Below, piece by piece: positions 17,593 to 26,248 of a DNA stretch of 64,000 bases. The DNA is from JAGQYP01 sp041392305. Lineage in GTDB: Bacteria > Bacteroidota > Bacteroidia > Flavobacteriales_D > Crocinitomicaceae. Each line of letters begins with the position of its first letter. The stretch's first letter is position 1. The stretch is from positions 124,001 to 188,000 of the forward strand of contig JAWKMJ010000002.1 of the NCBI GenBank assembly GCA_041392305.1, written 5' to 3'. A program made the translations under genes and the position numbers. The notes under the pieces were generated by a model, which saw only the letters and a program-made list of their open reading frames with translations, was not told where the DNA came from and did not search any database.

Positions 17593-18922
17593 TTTTGGAC
17601 AGATTCAAGGAGACTGGCATGGCATGTTGGAAGTGGGTCCAGCTCAAATTCCTTTAGATATCCATATTGATATTAACAAGATGCAATTAACTCTGGATAG
17701 TCCGGACCAACAAGTTATGGGAAAAAATGTAGACACACTGGACTTAAGTGATTCAACAGTTTATTTTGAAATAAGGGCTTGGAAAGTGGTTTACAAAGGC
17801 AAATACCATTCTGAGACGGAGCAGATAAAGGGAGAGTTTTTTCAAGCTGGAGTGACATTTCCTTTGATATTTGGAAGGGATGAAATCAAAAAGAAAGAAA
17901 TCAAAAGACCGCAAAATCCACCGGATGAAGTGAATTATGAAGTGATAGAAGTAAGCTTTAAGAACAAAAAAGGAAAGTTTGAACTTCATGGAACGCTCAC
18001 AGTTCCTAAAGGAGAAGGCCCTTTCCCAGCTGTGGTTTTGGCTTCAGGTACGGGTCAACAAGATCGAAATGAAGAAATGATCAAACACAAACCATTTCAT
18101 GTACTCGCTCATCATTTAACAAATAATAATATCATCGTATTGCGTTTTGATGATCGCTATTTTGGAGAATCCCAGCCCAAATTTTTTAATAGTACGATGG
18201 AAGATTTCGCATCTGATGTGAGCGCTGCCATTGACTTTTTGTTCAAACAGAAAAAAGTAAACAAAGAGAAACTTGGCATAGTTGGTCATTCAGAAGGAGG
18301 AATTCACGGCCCTATTGCTGCTTCACAGAACAAGAAAATCAAGTTTATTGTATCTATGGCTGGAGTAGGCGTAAGAGGGGTAGATTTGCTCATTCGCCAG
18401 CGAAGACTTTTGTTAGGTCAGGAAGGGGTTACTTTGGAATCTACATTTGTCAAGGATAGTTTGATGCTGCTTAAGATTTATGATGAAATCAAATCCGAAA
18501 ATGGTTTGGAATATGAGGAGACAAAACAGATTGTGAAAGATTTTTTTGACAATCTTTCACAGGAAGAGATCAAAGAATTTGGTGATTCACCAGAGATTGT
18601 CAAGCAACAGATTCCTCAATTTTTTGCCATGAAAGCCATCCAATCGTTTTTAGAATATGATCCAAATTTGTATTGGGATAAGGTCCTTATTCCTGTCTTG
18701 GCATTAAATGGATCCAAAGACATTCAAGTTGAACCTAGTCAAAATTTGGGTGGATTTAAAAACTTGTTCAATCACCCAAAATGCGAAATTTACCTTTTTG
18801 AAGGACTGAATCATTTGTTTCAAAAATGTCAGTCCTGTACAATAGCAGAATACGGATTAATTGAAACGACAATAGAGCCAGAGGTTTTAGATAAAATTGC
18901 TGATTGGATCAACAAGCTTTGA
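17546..18922 (+). CDS. Secreted alpha/beta hydrolase, 458 aa
   Basis: The signal peptide MNYLNKLFLLLIPITSFGQ fixes the start at ATG 17546, inside the end of hemD. A beta-rich domain of about 120 residues (QGDWHGMLEVG onward) precedes the hydrolase fold. The nucleophile elbow is GHSEGG with Ser249, after FDDRYFGES; the acid is probably Asp in LALNGSKDIQVE and the His in FEGLNHLFQK. This is the BAAT/DLH-like peptidase or esterase type often seen in Bacteroidota. It should act in the periplasm or at the surface on an unknown ester or peptide. Its TGA overlaps the next gene's ATG (TGATG). Confidence 0.85.
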   Translation: MNYLNKLFLLLIPITSFGQIQGDWHGMLEVGPAQIPLDIHIDINKMQLTLDSPDQQVMGKNVDTLDLSDSTVYFEIRAWKVVYKGKYHSETEQIKGEFFQAGVTFPLIFGRDEIKKKEIKRPQNPPDEVNYEVIEVSFKNKKGKFELHGTLTVPKGEGPFPAVVLASGTGQQDRNEEMIKHKPFHVLAHHLTNNNIIVLRFDDRYFGESQPKFFNSTMEDFASDVSAAIDFLFKQKKVNKEKLGIVGHSEGGIHGPIAASQNKKIKFIVSMAGVGVRGVDLLIRQRRLLLGQEGVTLESTFVKDSLMLLKIYDEIKSENGLEYEETKQIVKDFFDNLSQEEIKEFGDSPEIVKQQIPQFFAMKAIQSFLEYDPNLYWDKVLIPVLALNGSKDIQVEPSQNLGGFKNLFNHPKCEIYLFEGLNHLFQKCQSCTIAEYGLIETTIEPEVLDKIADWINKL

Positions 18923-19692
18923 TGAATAGTAGGCCATATGGTATATCGGTTTTAATCATTACTTTAAATGAAGAACGAAATATTGGTAGAGCTATTCAGT
19001 CCGTGTTAACTTTCGCTGATGAAATAATTATTTTAGATGCAGAAAGTACAGATCGGACGAAGGAAATTGCTGAGCAATACGACTCTGTTCAATTCATTGT
19101 ACGGCCCTGGGAAGGCTATTCAAAGACAAAAAACTACTTACATTCACTTGCAAAATATTCCTACATTTTTTCATTGGATGCGGATGAAGCTCCCAATGAC
19201 GAAATGCAATTTGCTATTCGAAAGGCTAAAGAAAAGGGGCTAGTGGGCCTATACGAAGTCAACCGACTTACGAATTATTGTGGATCCTGGATCAGACACT
19301 CGGGCTGGTTTCCAGATATTAAGAAAAGACTTTTTCCTGCGGATTCCGCAAGTTGGAATGGAGCTATTGTACATGAGGAATTGATTTTTGATAGAGAATA
19401 CACCACCCATCTACTTAACGGTTATTTGGAGCATTATTCTTATTATTCCTTTGAAGAACATCAGCAGAGGGCAGACAAATACTCACTTTTAACCGCAAGA
19501 AAATTTTTTGAAAATGGGAAAAATGCGGGAGTATGTAAGCCTTATATTAGCGGTGGAATGCGATTTGTTTCAATGTACTTAATCAAACTTGGTTTTCTTG
19601 ACGGAAAAATGGGGTTTCATATTGCAAGAATATCGGCTAAGTCAAATGTGTTGAAATACAAAGAGTTAAGAAGACTAAACAAGAAGATTTAG
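18922..19692 (+). CDS. Glycosyltransferase family 2 (LPS core WaaE-like)
   Basis: 256 residues from ATG 18922. The GT-A fold is plain: SVLIITLNEERNIGRAI at the start, EIIILDAESTDRTKEIAE, and the metal-binding FSLDADEAPNDE, followed by a C-terminal region with HEELIFD and HYSYYSFEEHQQRADKYS, typical of the LPS core biosynthesis glycosyltransferase WaaE/KdtX group. It would transfer a sugar to lipopolysaccharide core at the inner membrane; donor unknown. The TGATG junction with the hydrolase suggests coupled translation. The in-frame TTG 18 bp upstream was not preferred. Confidence 0.88.
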   Translation: MNSRPYGISVLIITLNEERNIGRAIQSVLTFADEIIILDAESTDRTKEIAEQYDSVQFIVRPWEGYSKTKNYLHSLAKYSYIFSLDADEAPNDEMQFAIRKAKEKGLVGLYEVNRLTNYCGSWIRHSGWFPDIKKRLFPADSASWNGAIVHEELIFDREYTTHLLNGYLEHYSYYSFEEHQQRADKYSLLTARKFFENGKNAGVCKPYISGGMRFVSMYLIKLGFLDGKMGFHIARISAKSNVLKYKELRRLNKKI

Positions 19693-19778
19693 AATGTGGG
19701 AAACTGAAATTTTTATCATTCAGGTATTTATTTTGTTTCACGCGTAATAGTTTTTGAATAATTTCGTTTGTTAAAGAG

Positions 19779-22103
19779 ATGAAAAATTCAATGTTGCGTA
19801 CTTTATCTTTATTACTATTTATTGGTGTAGCCACTTTCAGTTATTCTCAATTGGGAATTGGAAAATGGAGATCACATCCTGCTGGGCACCAAGGTTATTT
19901 AGTGGATCAGTCCGAAACAACTGTATTCCTATCTTTGGGAAGCAGTATTTTAACTTATGACAAAGAAACCGGTGAAATTGACAACTGGAATTCCATAAAT
20001 TCTTTGACTGATGTAAAAATTACAGCATTACAATACGACAAATCCACTCAAACCCTTTATATAGGCTATGAAAATGGGAATCTAGATTTAATTAGAAATA
20101 ATACGGTGTATAACATTCCGTCTATTCGATTGAGTAATATCATTGGACTGAAATCGATTCAGAGATTTACGTTTAAAGATCAACTAGCCTATGTTTCAAC
20201 TGGTTTTGGTGTTGTGGTTGTAGATCCGATAAAGTTTGAAATAAAAGACACTTACTATCCTACATCCGGAAATTATTTTGTTTATGATTTAGATTTTTTC
20301 CAAGGACGAATTTATGTTTCTACCGAAAATGGTATTTATTCTGGACAAATTGGAGACCCTTTACTTCCCGCTCCTGGGGCTTGGACACTTTTACCGGGTG
20401 CTGATCAAACCACTTATACGGAGTTAGAAACCTCTGGAAATAGATTGTTTTTTTTAAGGAATAATAGTTCTGGTACGGGGGATTCGTTGTACTATCTTGA
20501 AAATTCTTCAGTTGTATTGGATCCGACCTTTGATATTTTGGATTATGAAAACGTTGCAAATCATAATGATAGTTTAATACTCTCCTACAGAGGAGGGATT
20601 TATGTATATGATTCTTCTTTTAATTTGGTAGAGAGTATTTTCCAATACCCTTTTGACACGTATCCTCTAGCAAATCAAACAATTAAGGATGGTGAATTTT
20701 ATTGGGTTGCTGATTCAAAATATGGATTAGTAAAATCGAAAAACGCATTTTGGGCTACACCGTTTAATGGGGGTGGACCTTACAGAACGGGTTCTTTCAA
20801 ATTGGATTATGCGGAAGGAAAAATTGGCGTTGTAGGAGGATATATTGATGCAATTGGGGGAAGCAGCTTTAACCAATCTGGTGTGAATTTGTTCGAAGAA
20901 GAATCATGGATTAACTTTCATAGAGATTTCACAACTGCATTTGATTCCGATACAGTGTATGATTTTACATCAATTGCAATTAATCCCGACAATACCAATC
21001 AAGTTTTTTGTGGTACCGCGTCAGGTGGTGGAATGTTTGAAATAAACGGATCACAGGTCATTACACAATACACTGAGAACAATAGTACATTACAGAAAAG
21101 AGCAATTATAGACGACTATTACCTAATTAGTGATATGAGTTATGATTATGAAGGGAACTTGTGGGTAGCCAATTCGATGTGTTCAGAAGAATTATTGTGT
21201 CGGACACCGGACGGACAGTGGTATTCTTATGAATTAGGAGCAACAGGAAAGAATGTGCTATTGTATGAGTTATTTGTTGATTATTACAACCTTAAATGGA
21301 TTGGGACAAGGCAAAATGGTATTATTGTTTATGATGACAATGAAACTCCTGATAACCTGACTGATGACAGGATTAAAACACTTTCTACAACAGAAGGAAA
21401 TGGTGCGTTACCTAGTGGCGATGTTTTTTGTATCACAATGGATTTTGATGAAGAAATTTGGATTGGAACAAGTGCTGGGTTGGCAGTGATTTATAGTCCT
21501 CAGCTTATTTGGGATGGAGAACCAGGCGAGTATGATGCACAGCGAATATTGGTAGAAAGAGACGGTTTTGTTGAAACCCTATTGGGTGAAACTCCTATCA
21601 CAGATATAGAAGTTGATGGAGCGAACCGAAAATGGATTGCAACTCAGGGATCAGGAGTCTTTTTGATTTCTGAAGATGGAACGGAGGAGATACATCATTT
21701 TACCGTTTCTAACAGCCCATTATTATCCAATGATGTTTTTGATTTGGATATTAATCACGTAACAGGAGAAGTCTTTTTTGGAACCGAATTGGGGTTATGT
21801 TCCTATCGATCTGATGCCACTTATGGAGATTATGAGTTTTCGGATGTTTATTCTTATCCAAATCCTGTTAAACCTGATTTTACTGGTAATATTACAATTA
21901 CTGGTTTTGCCTTTGATTCAGATGTACGCATAACGGATATTGCTGGAAATTTAGTATATCGCACGACTTCAAATGGAGGAACGGTTTTGTGGAATGGGAA
22001 GACTACTCAAGGTGATCGGGTACAAACTGGAGTATATATTGTGTGGGCTGGAGAAAAGAATGATAAAGGGAAGGCAGTCACTAAAATTCTATTTATTAAT
22101 TAA
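19779..22103 (+). CDS. porZ: Type IX secretion system component PorZ
   Basis: 774 residues. A signal peptide (LSLLLFIGVATFSYSQ) is followed by beta-propeller repeats of the two-component-regulator-propeller type, for example SILTYDKETGEIDNWNSI and ITALQYDKSTQTLYIGYENG, and in the second half IWIGTSAGLAVI and WIATQGSGVF. It ends in a T9SS-type C-terminal domain (VYSYPNPVKPDF to GVYIVWAG). PorZ is a surface part of the T9SS attachment complex that helps hand over sorted cargo to A-LPS modification. Synteny with recO immediately downstream (shared TAATG) is the usual arrangement in this phylum and supports the call. Confidence 0.88.
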   Translation: MKNSMLRTLSLLLFIGVATFSYSQLGIGKWRSHPAGHQGYLVDQSETTVFLSLGSSILTYDKETGEIDNWNSINSLTDVKITALQYDKSTQTLYIGYENGNLDLIRNNTVYNIPSIRLSNIIGLKSIQRFTFKDQLAYVSTGFGVVVVDPIKFEIKDTYYPTSGNYFVYDLDFFQGRIYVSTENGIYSGQIGDPLLPAPGAWTLLPGADQTTYTELETSGNRLFFLRNNSSGTGDSLYYLENSSVVLDPTFDILDYENVANHNDSLILSYRGGIYVYDSSFNLVESIFQYPFDTYPLANQTIKDGEFYWVADSKYGLVKSKNAFWATPFNGGGPYRTGSFKLDYAEGKIGVVGGYIDAIGGSSFNQSGVNLFEEESWINFHRDFTTAFDSDTVYDFTSIAINPDNTNQVFCGTASGGGMFEINGSQVITQYTENNSTLQKRAIIDDYYLISDMSYDYEGNLWVANSMCSEELLCRTPDGQWYSYELGATGKNVLLYELFVDYYNLKWIGTRQNGIIVYDDNETPDNLTDDRIKTLSTTEGNGALPSGDVFCITMDFDEEIWIGTSAGLAVIYSPQLIWDGEPGEYDAQRILVERDGFVETLLGETPITDIEVDGANRKWIATQGSGVFLISEDGTEEIHHFTVSNSPLLSNDVFDLDINHVTGEVFFGTELGLCSYRSDATYGDYEFSDVYSYPNPVKPDFTGNITITGFAFDSDVRITDIAGNLVYRTTSNGGTVLWNGKTTQGDRVQTGVYIVWAGEKNDKGKAVTKILFIN

Positions 22104-22819
22104 TGCAGAAGAAGGATTACGGCATCATTCTTTCCAAGGTCGATTATTCAGAAAGTTCAATTATCATTAGAATTTATACCTCTCAGAACGGAACACTTCC
22201 ATTCATTTACAGAGGTGCTAAGAACAAAAAAAGAGATCAGTTTAAGATTTATCCTTTATCCATTGTTGAATTCGAATATGGTGGGCAACCTAGATCTGAA
22301 ATTAAGTATTTGAATTCTATTTCCACTTATGTCAATATTTCAAATTGCTTTTTTGATCCAATCAAATCTTCAATTCTCTTCTTTTTGAACGAAGTACTTC
22401 AAAAAACACTTCAGGATGCAGATTCAGATTCAGAGCTTTTGTCTTTTTTGATTGGTAGATTGAAACTTTTGGATTTGGAGGAAAGACCTGCTAGTTTTCA
22501 TTTGAAATTTCTTGCAGACTATACAAAATTTTTAGGATGCTTCCCCGAAGTTTCCGTTAAAAAGGTAAATTATTTTGATCTTCAAGAAGGAGCACTTGTC
22601 ACTTTACAACCAAAACATCTAAATTACATTACAGGTCATGAATTAGAAGCTTTTCATTCGATTGTGAACGCTTCGGCAGAACATTTGGATGCAATTAATT
22701 TATGTGGGGTGAAACGTTCTAGAATGCTACACATATTTTTGGAATACTATTCACTACAGATAGAATCCTTTGGGAAATGTAAAACCCTAGAAATACTGGA
22801 AACTATTTTTAGGGACTAG
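22103..22819 (+). CDS. recO: DNA repair protein RecO
   Basis: 238 residues. The N-terminal OB fold is seen as GIILSKVDYSESSIIIRIYTSQNG and FIYRGAKNKKRDQFKIYPLSIVEF (in part), followed by the helical domain. RecO works with RecR and RecF to load RecA at gaps and anneals ssDNA. The zinc Cys residues of many RecO proteins are largely missing, common in Bacteroidota. The ATG overlaps the porZ stop (TAATG), and its stop overlaps that of the convergent DUF4783 gene by 4 bp (CTAG). Confidence 0.9.
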   Translation: MQKKDYGIILSKVDYSESSIIIRIYTSQNGTLPFIYRGAKNKKRDQFKIYPLSIVEFEYGGQPRSEIKYLNSISTYVNISNCFFDPIKSSILFFLNEVLQKTLQDADSDSELLSFLIGRLKLLDLEERPASFHLKFLADYTKFLGCFPEVSVKKVNYFDLQEGALVTLQPKHLNYITGHELEAFHSIVNASAEHLDAINLCGVKRSRMLHIFLEYYSLQIESFGKCKTLEILETIFRD

Positions 22820-23202
22820 TTCTCCTCTATTTGCATTTGATGGATTAAGTATCTTCCACCTACATCTTTCATATTGAAGGTTACCCGAAATTCTTTTCCA
22901 TTTTTGGTTTTAAGTGTCCCGATTCGATAAGCCACGTTCATTGTAGAAGATCCCTTGTGTATAATAGTAAAACTTGTAGGCATATTCTTGGCAAAGAAAT
23001 TCTTCAGGATCATTTCAGCTTGAGTTTTGCTGTAAACGTCTTCGTTATCTTCAACCAATAGGTCTACATTCCCTGTAAAATAGGAACTTAATCCTGCAGC
23101 GTTCCCTGTAGAAAGATGTCCTTTTACTTTTTCAGTTACATCATCTTGGGAATATGCAGATAGACAAAAAAGTAAAGCAAAACCGTAGATTAAAATTTTC
23201 AT
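22816..23202 (-). CDS. DUF4783 domain secreted protein
   Basis: 128 residues with a signal peptide (ILIYGFALLFCLSAYSQ) and a single alpha+beta domain: VKGHLSTGNAAGLSSYF, SKTQAEMILKNFF and FRVTFNMKDVGGRYLIHQMQIEE. This is the NTF2-like pattern known as DUF4783, a small periplasmic family frequent in Bacteroidota, often near nadC or recO genes. The function of the family is not established. It starts 169 bp from the neighbouring CoA-transferase and is probably its own transcription unit. Confidence 0.82.
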   Translation of the reverse strand: MKILIYGFALLFCLSAYSQDDVTEKVKGHLSTGNAAGLSSYFTGNVDLLVEDNEDVYSKTQAEMILKNFFAKNMPTSFTIIHKGSSTMNVAYRIGTLKTKNGKEFRVTFNMKDVGGRYLIHQMQIEEN

Positions 23203-23370
23203 GACATAAGTTTTAACAAATCGATAACAAAGTTTAAGCCAAAAAATAAACTTGAGAAGATTAAAGATAGTAATTTATAGTGAGTCCTTTTTGTCTTCAA
23301 TGTATTCTTTTCGTTAAATAACATAGAAACATTGGGATTCAGATGAAATTTAAAATATTTTTACAATTAA

Positions 23371-24657
23371 TTATAACTCACCAAGCAATTCAAAGGCAGC
23401 CCTTTCTAAATCTTCTTGATGGCTGGGGTCTGCAATTTCTATCATTGCCTTCGCTCTTTCTCTCAAATTCTTGCCATAGAGATCCACTCTACCATTTTCC
23501 GTTACAATCCAATGCACATGTGCTCTTGTAGTGACCACACTTGCTCCTTTTGCCAGAGTCGATACAATCTTAGATTTTCCTTTAGAAGTCACTGAAGGCA
23601 AAGCAATAATTGGCTTTCCTCCTTCAGAAAGGGCGGCACCTCGGATGAAATCCATTTGGCCTCCAACACCACTATATTGCATTGGCCCAATTGAATCAGC
23701 GCATACTTGCCCAAAAATGTCAACTTCAATGGCACTATTTATAGCTGTAACTTTTGGATTGGCACGAATATTTTTTGTGTCGTTAACGAAAGCTGTATCT
23801 CTAAACTCGAACATAGGATTGTCATGTACATAATCATAAAGATTTTGACTTCCTAGTGCAAAACCAGTAACTATTTTTTCTGTAAAGGTATTTTTCAGTT
23901 TACCATTCAGTACTCCACGTTCCACAAGGTCGATGATGCCATCTGAGAACATTTCTGTATGCATACCTAGATTCTTATGATTTTTTAAGCAGGCGAGGGC
24001 GGCATCAGGAATAGCTCCAATTCCAGTTTGGAGAGTTGCTCCATCTTCGATCAGCTCAGCAATCTGCATTCCAATTTTCATGTGCAATTCAGAAATGGGC
24101 TTGGGCTCATGTTGGAATAGGGGTCTATCCACTTCAACTAGAGCATCAATTTTGGAAACATGAATGATTCCATCGCCAAAGGTACGTGGTACATTTGGGT
24201 TTAATTGGGCGATTACAATTTTAGCTTTGTGAATGGCTGCATTACTTACATCAACTGAAACACCTAAAGAACAGTATCCGTGTCGATCCGGAGGGGAAAC
24301 TTGAATTAAAGCAACATCAATGTGTATAATTCCATTTTTAAATGCTAAAGGAATTTCACTTAAAAACATCGGAATATAGTCTGCTCGACCTTCGTTAACC
24401 GCTTCTCTTATATTGCTTCCAACAAAGAATGTATTGATTTTAATTTTATGCTCAAATTTTTCACTCGCATAAGGGGTGGATCCTTCTGTATGTATTGAAA
24501 CAATTTGCAAATCATCGATGTCATTTCGTTCAGCCAGATGATCAATCAGGACGGTTGGAGTTGACGCGGCACTTTGAAGGAAAACACTATCTCCGTTTTT
24601 TATTAAAGCAACTGCTTCTTCTGCCGTTTTTAATTTATTTGTCAAATGATTGTTCAT
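23371..24657 (-). CDS. Acetyl-CoA hydrolase/transferase family protein (4-hydroxybutyrate CoA-transferase-like)
   Basis: 428 residues of the family I CoA-transferase fold in one chain. Diagnostic segments are LQTGIGAIPDAALACLKN near residue 215, FTEKIVTGFALGSQNLYDY, the ANPKVTAINSAIEVDIFGQ strand and YSGVGGQMDFIRGAALSEGG. These enzymes exchange CoA between acetyl-CoA and a short-chain acid, using a Glu thioester. Size and motifs fit the 4-hydroxybutyrate or acetate:succinate group; the acid used is uncertain. Cytoplasmic. The 152-aa lipoprotein and exonuclease genes lie upstream on the same strand with almost no gap, so these may be one transcript. Confidence 0.88.
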   Translation of the reverse strand: MNNHLTNKLKTAEEAVALIKNGDSVFLQSAASTPTVLIDHLAERNDIDDLQIVSIHTEGSTPYASEKFEHKIKINTFFVGSNIREAVNEGRADYIPMFLSEIPLAFKNGIIHIDVALIQVSPPDRHGYCSLGVSVDVSNAAIHKAKIVIAQLNPNVPRTFGDGIIHVSKIDALVEVDRPLFQHEPKPISELHMKIGMQIAELIEDGATLQTGIGAIPDAALACLKNHKNLGMHTEMFSDGIIDLVERGVLNGKLKNTFTEKIVTGFALGSQNLYDYVHDNPMFEFRDTAFVNDTKNIRANPKVTAINSAIEVDIFGQVCADSIGPMQYSGVGGQMDFIRGAALSEGGKPIIALPSVTSKGKSKIVSTLAKGASVVTTRAHVHWIVTENGRVDLYGKNLRERAKAMIEIADPSHQEDLERAAFELLGEL

Positions 24658-24659
24658 GT

Positions 24660-25118
24660 TTACCGGTTTACAAGTTCGATTTTATCCTCCCAAATGATGC
24701 ATTCAAGGATGACTTCAGTATTTATAGATCTGAATCGAGCGGAATAATAATTATTTGAGCCAGCAAGATCAGCATAATTCGTTTTTAAAACGTTTTCTAA
24801 TTGTTTAGAAAAAGCTAAAATATCTTTATTTTCTCCTTTCCAGATTATCTTCCAAGAGCTTATTTTATGGGGTCCTGAGACAATTATTTGAACGGATAGA
24901 TTTTGAAATACACCTTTGAAGTAGTCATTTTCTTGAATGAATCCTCTTTTTTCCAATTCTAATAAAGTTGAATCGTAATCTGCACCGATTTGAAGTCCGT
25001 AGTTTAACATTTCCAAAGTAAGCTCTTGCTCTTTTGGTTCACTACTGGTTACCTCTGAACTACATCCTAAAAGGAAGATACTAATGCACAGAAATATTAT
25101 CTTCTTTGACCAATTCAT
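24660..25118 (-). CDS. Hypothetical lipoprotein, 152 aa
   Basis: A clear lipoprotein signal (KIIFLCISIFLLGCSS, Cys19) is followed by about 130 residues with no recognised domain: a helical half (LTLEMLNYGLQIGADYDS) and a beta-rich half. The ATG lies 38 nt inside the end of the exonuclease gene in another frame; the signal peptide it produces supports this start. It ends 2 bp before the CoA-transferase. The function is unknown. Confidence 0.7.
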   Translation of the reverse strand: MNWSKKIIFLCISIFLLGCSSEVTSSEPKEQELTLEMLNYGLQIGADYDSTLLELEKRGFIQENDYFKGVFQNLSVQIIVSGPHKISSWKIIWKGENKDILAFSKQLENVLKTNYADLAGSNNYYSARFRSINTEVILECIIWEDKIELVNR

Positions 25119-25800
25119 TTCCTTGAAATTTCAGAAAGAGATTGATCAATGCGATCACATCTTTTTCACAATAGGTAACAATTCTTTTTAGATTTCCTTC
25201 TTCGTAATATACTCGAGCCACATCTGCGCCAGAAATATCATCCTTCGGGGTAGGGATTCCGAAGACATGTGTTAGTAAATTCAGAGAAGTATAGGCTTTG
25301 TAATCTCCAAATTTCCATAGTTCCATTGTGTCTAAATGCGGAATTTCCCATGGTTTTTTACCAGCCAAGTTGAGCGGACCAGGTAATTTAAGTCCATTGA
25401 TCAAAATTCGCCTAGCAATGTAAGGAAAATCGAATTCTTTGGCATTGTGACCACACATCAACATTAATTTTCCAGTACCAAAGCTTTCATTACACATTTC
25501 AATAAAGCCATTGAGCAGTTTTACCTCATCATCATCTGCAAAAGATTTTAGACGAACTTTTGCTCCTTGAATGCTGTGTTGAACAATTCCACAAGTAATA
25601 CAAACGATTTTTCCAAATTCAGCATAAATTCCGGCTCTTTCATAGATTTCCTCATCTGTGGTATCCTCTTTTTTCATCCACTGCGTTTTTTGCTGATAAA
25701 GTGCTGCAGTCTTTGGGTCCAGATCTGCAAAATGGTAAACTTGAGGAACCGTTTCTATGTCCAGAAACAGGATTTTTTCAATATTAACGGATTCTAACAT
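25081..25800 (-). CDS. 3'-5' exonuclease, PolB-like (DnaQ/DEDDy fold)
   Basis: 239 residues. The three exonuclease motifs are present: ExoI ILFLDIETVPQ (Asp and Glu ligands), ExoII CGHNAKEFDFPYIARR and ExoIII YCEKDVIALINLFLKF with the Tyr-x3-Asp of the DEDDy group. The central TMELWKFGDYKAYTSL and FGIPTPKDDISG match the predicted 3'-5' exonuclease family related to PolB proofreading domains. It should trim DNA or RNA 3' ends in the cytoplasm; the true substrate is unknown. Its end overlaps the lipoprotein gene by 38 nt. Confidence 0.87.
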   Translation of the reverse strand: MLESVNIEKILFLDIETVPQVYHFADLDPKTAALYQQKTQWMKKEDTTDEEIYERAGIYAEFGKIVCITCGIVQHSIQGAKVRLKSFADDDEVKLLNGFIEMCNESFGTGKLMLMCGHNAKEFDFPYIARRILINGLKLPGPLNLAGKKPWEIPHLDTMELWKFGDYKAYTSLNLLTHVFGIPTPKDDISGADVARVYYEEGNLKRIVTYCEKDVIALINLFLKFQGNELVKEDNISVH

Positions 25801-25810
25801 GGTATTTGAT

Positions 25811-26221
25811 TTAAGTGATTAATATTCCCTTTTTATTCATCAAAGGAATAGTGGTGAGGTTTTGATTGTTAATGGATTCGGCAAGAAAGATAAATTTTTT
25901 ATCATACATCTGATCTCTGATAAAATAACTTACCCAATATTCGTTATGTAAGCCAAAGAGATCTTCAATGATCGGTTCAATTTTAACAAATGATTTTGGA
26001 TCAACATCGTTGAGTGCATGACGAAGTACACTTGTTTTGACTTGTTCACCAGTTGCCGCATTTTCACCATAACCTTTCGAGGAGACAAGAACAGTCTCCA
26101 GTTTGTCCGTACCGGTATTCAGCAAATAAACATTGTAAACTTCTTCATTCTCCTCGTTGGTCTCGTGTACAACTGCCACGCCAACATTTTCTACTTCTGG
26201 AAGATTAATGTCTTTCTTCAT
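25811..26221 (-). CDS. Hypothetical protein, 136 aa
   Basis: A soluble acidic protein without export signal, of alternating strands and helices (VENVGVAVVHETNEENEEVYNV at the start is quoted in part as VENVGVAVVHE). SSKGYGENAATGEQVKTSVLR in the middle is the most striking piece. I recognise the type as conserved among Bacteroidota but know no domain with a function. ATG 26221 was preferred to the upstream in-frame TTG at 26242. The exonuclease gene begins 10 bp downstream. Confidence 0.68.
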   Translation of the reverse strand: MKKDINLPEVENVGVAVVHETNEENEEVYNVYLLNTGTDKLETVLVSSKGYGENAATGEQVKTSVLRHALNDVDPKSFVKIEPIIEDLFGLHNEYWVSYFIRDQMYDKKFIFLAESINNQNLTTIPLMNKKGILIT

Positions 26222-26248
26222 CCCTTTGTTGTTAGAGGGCAAAAATAA

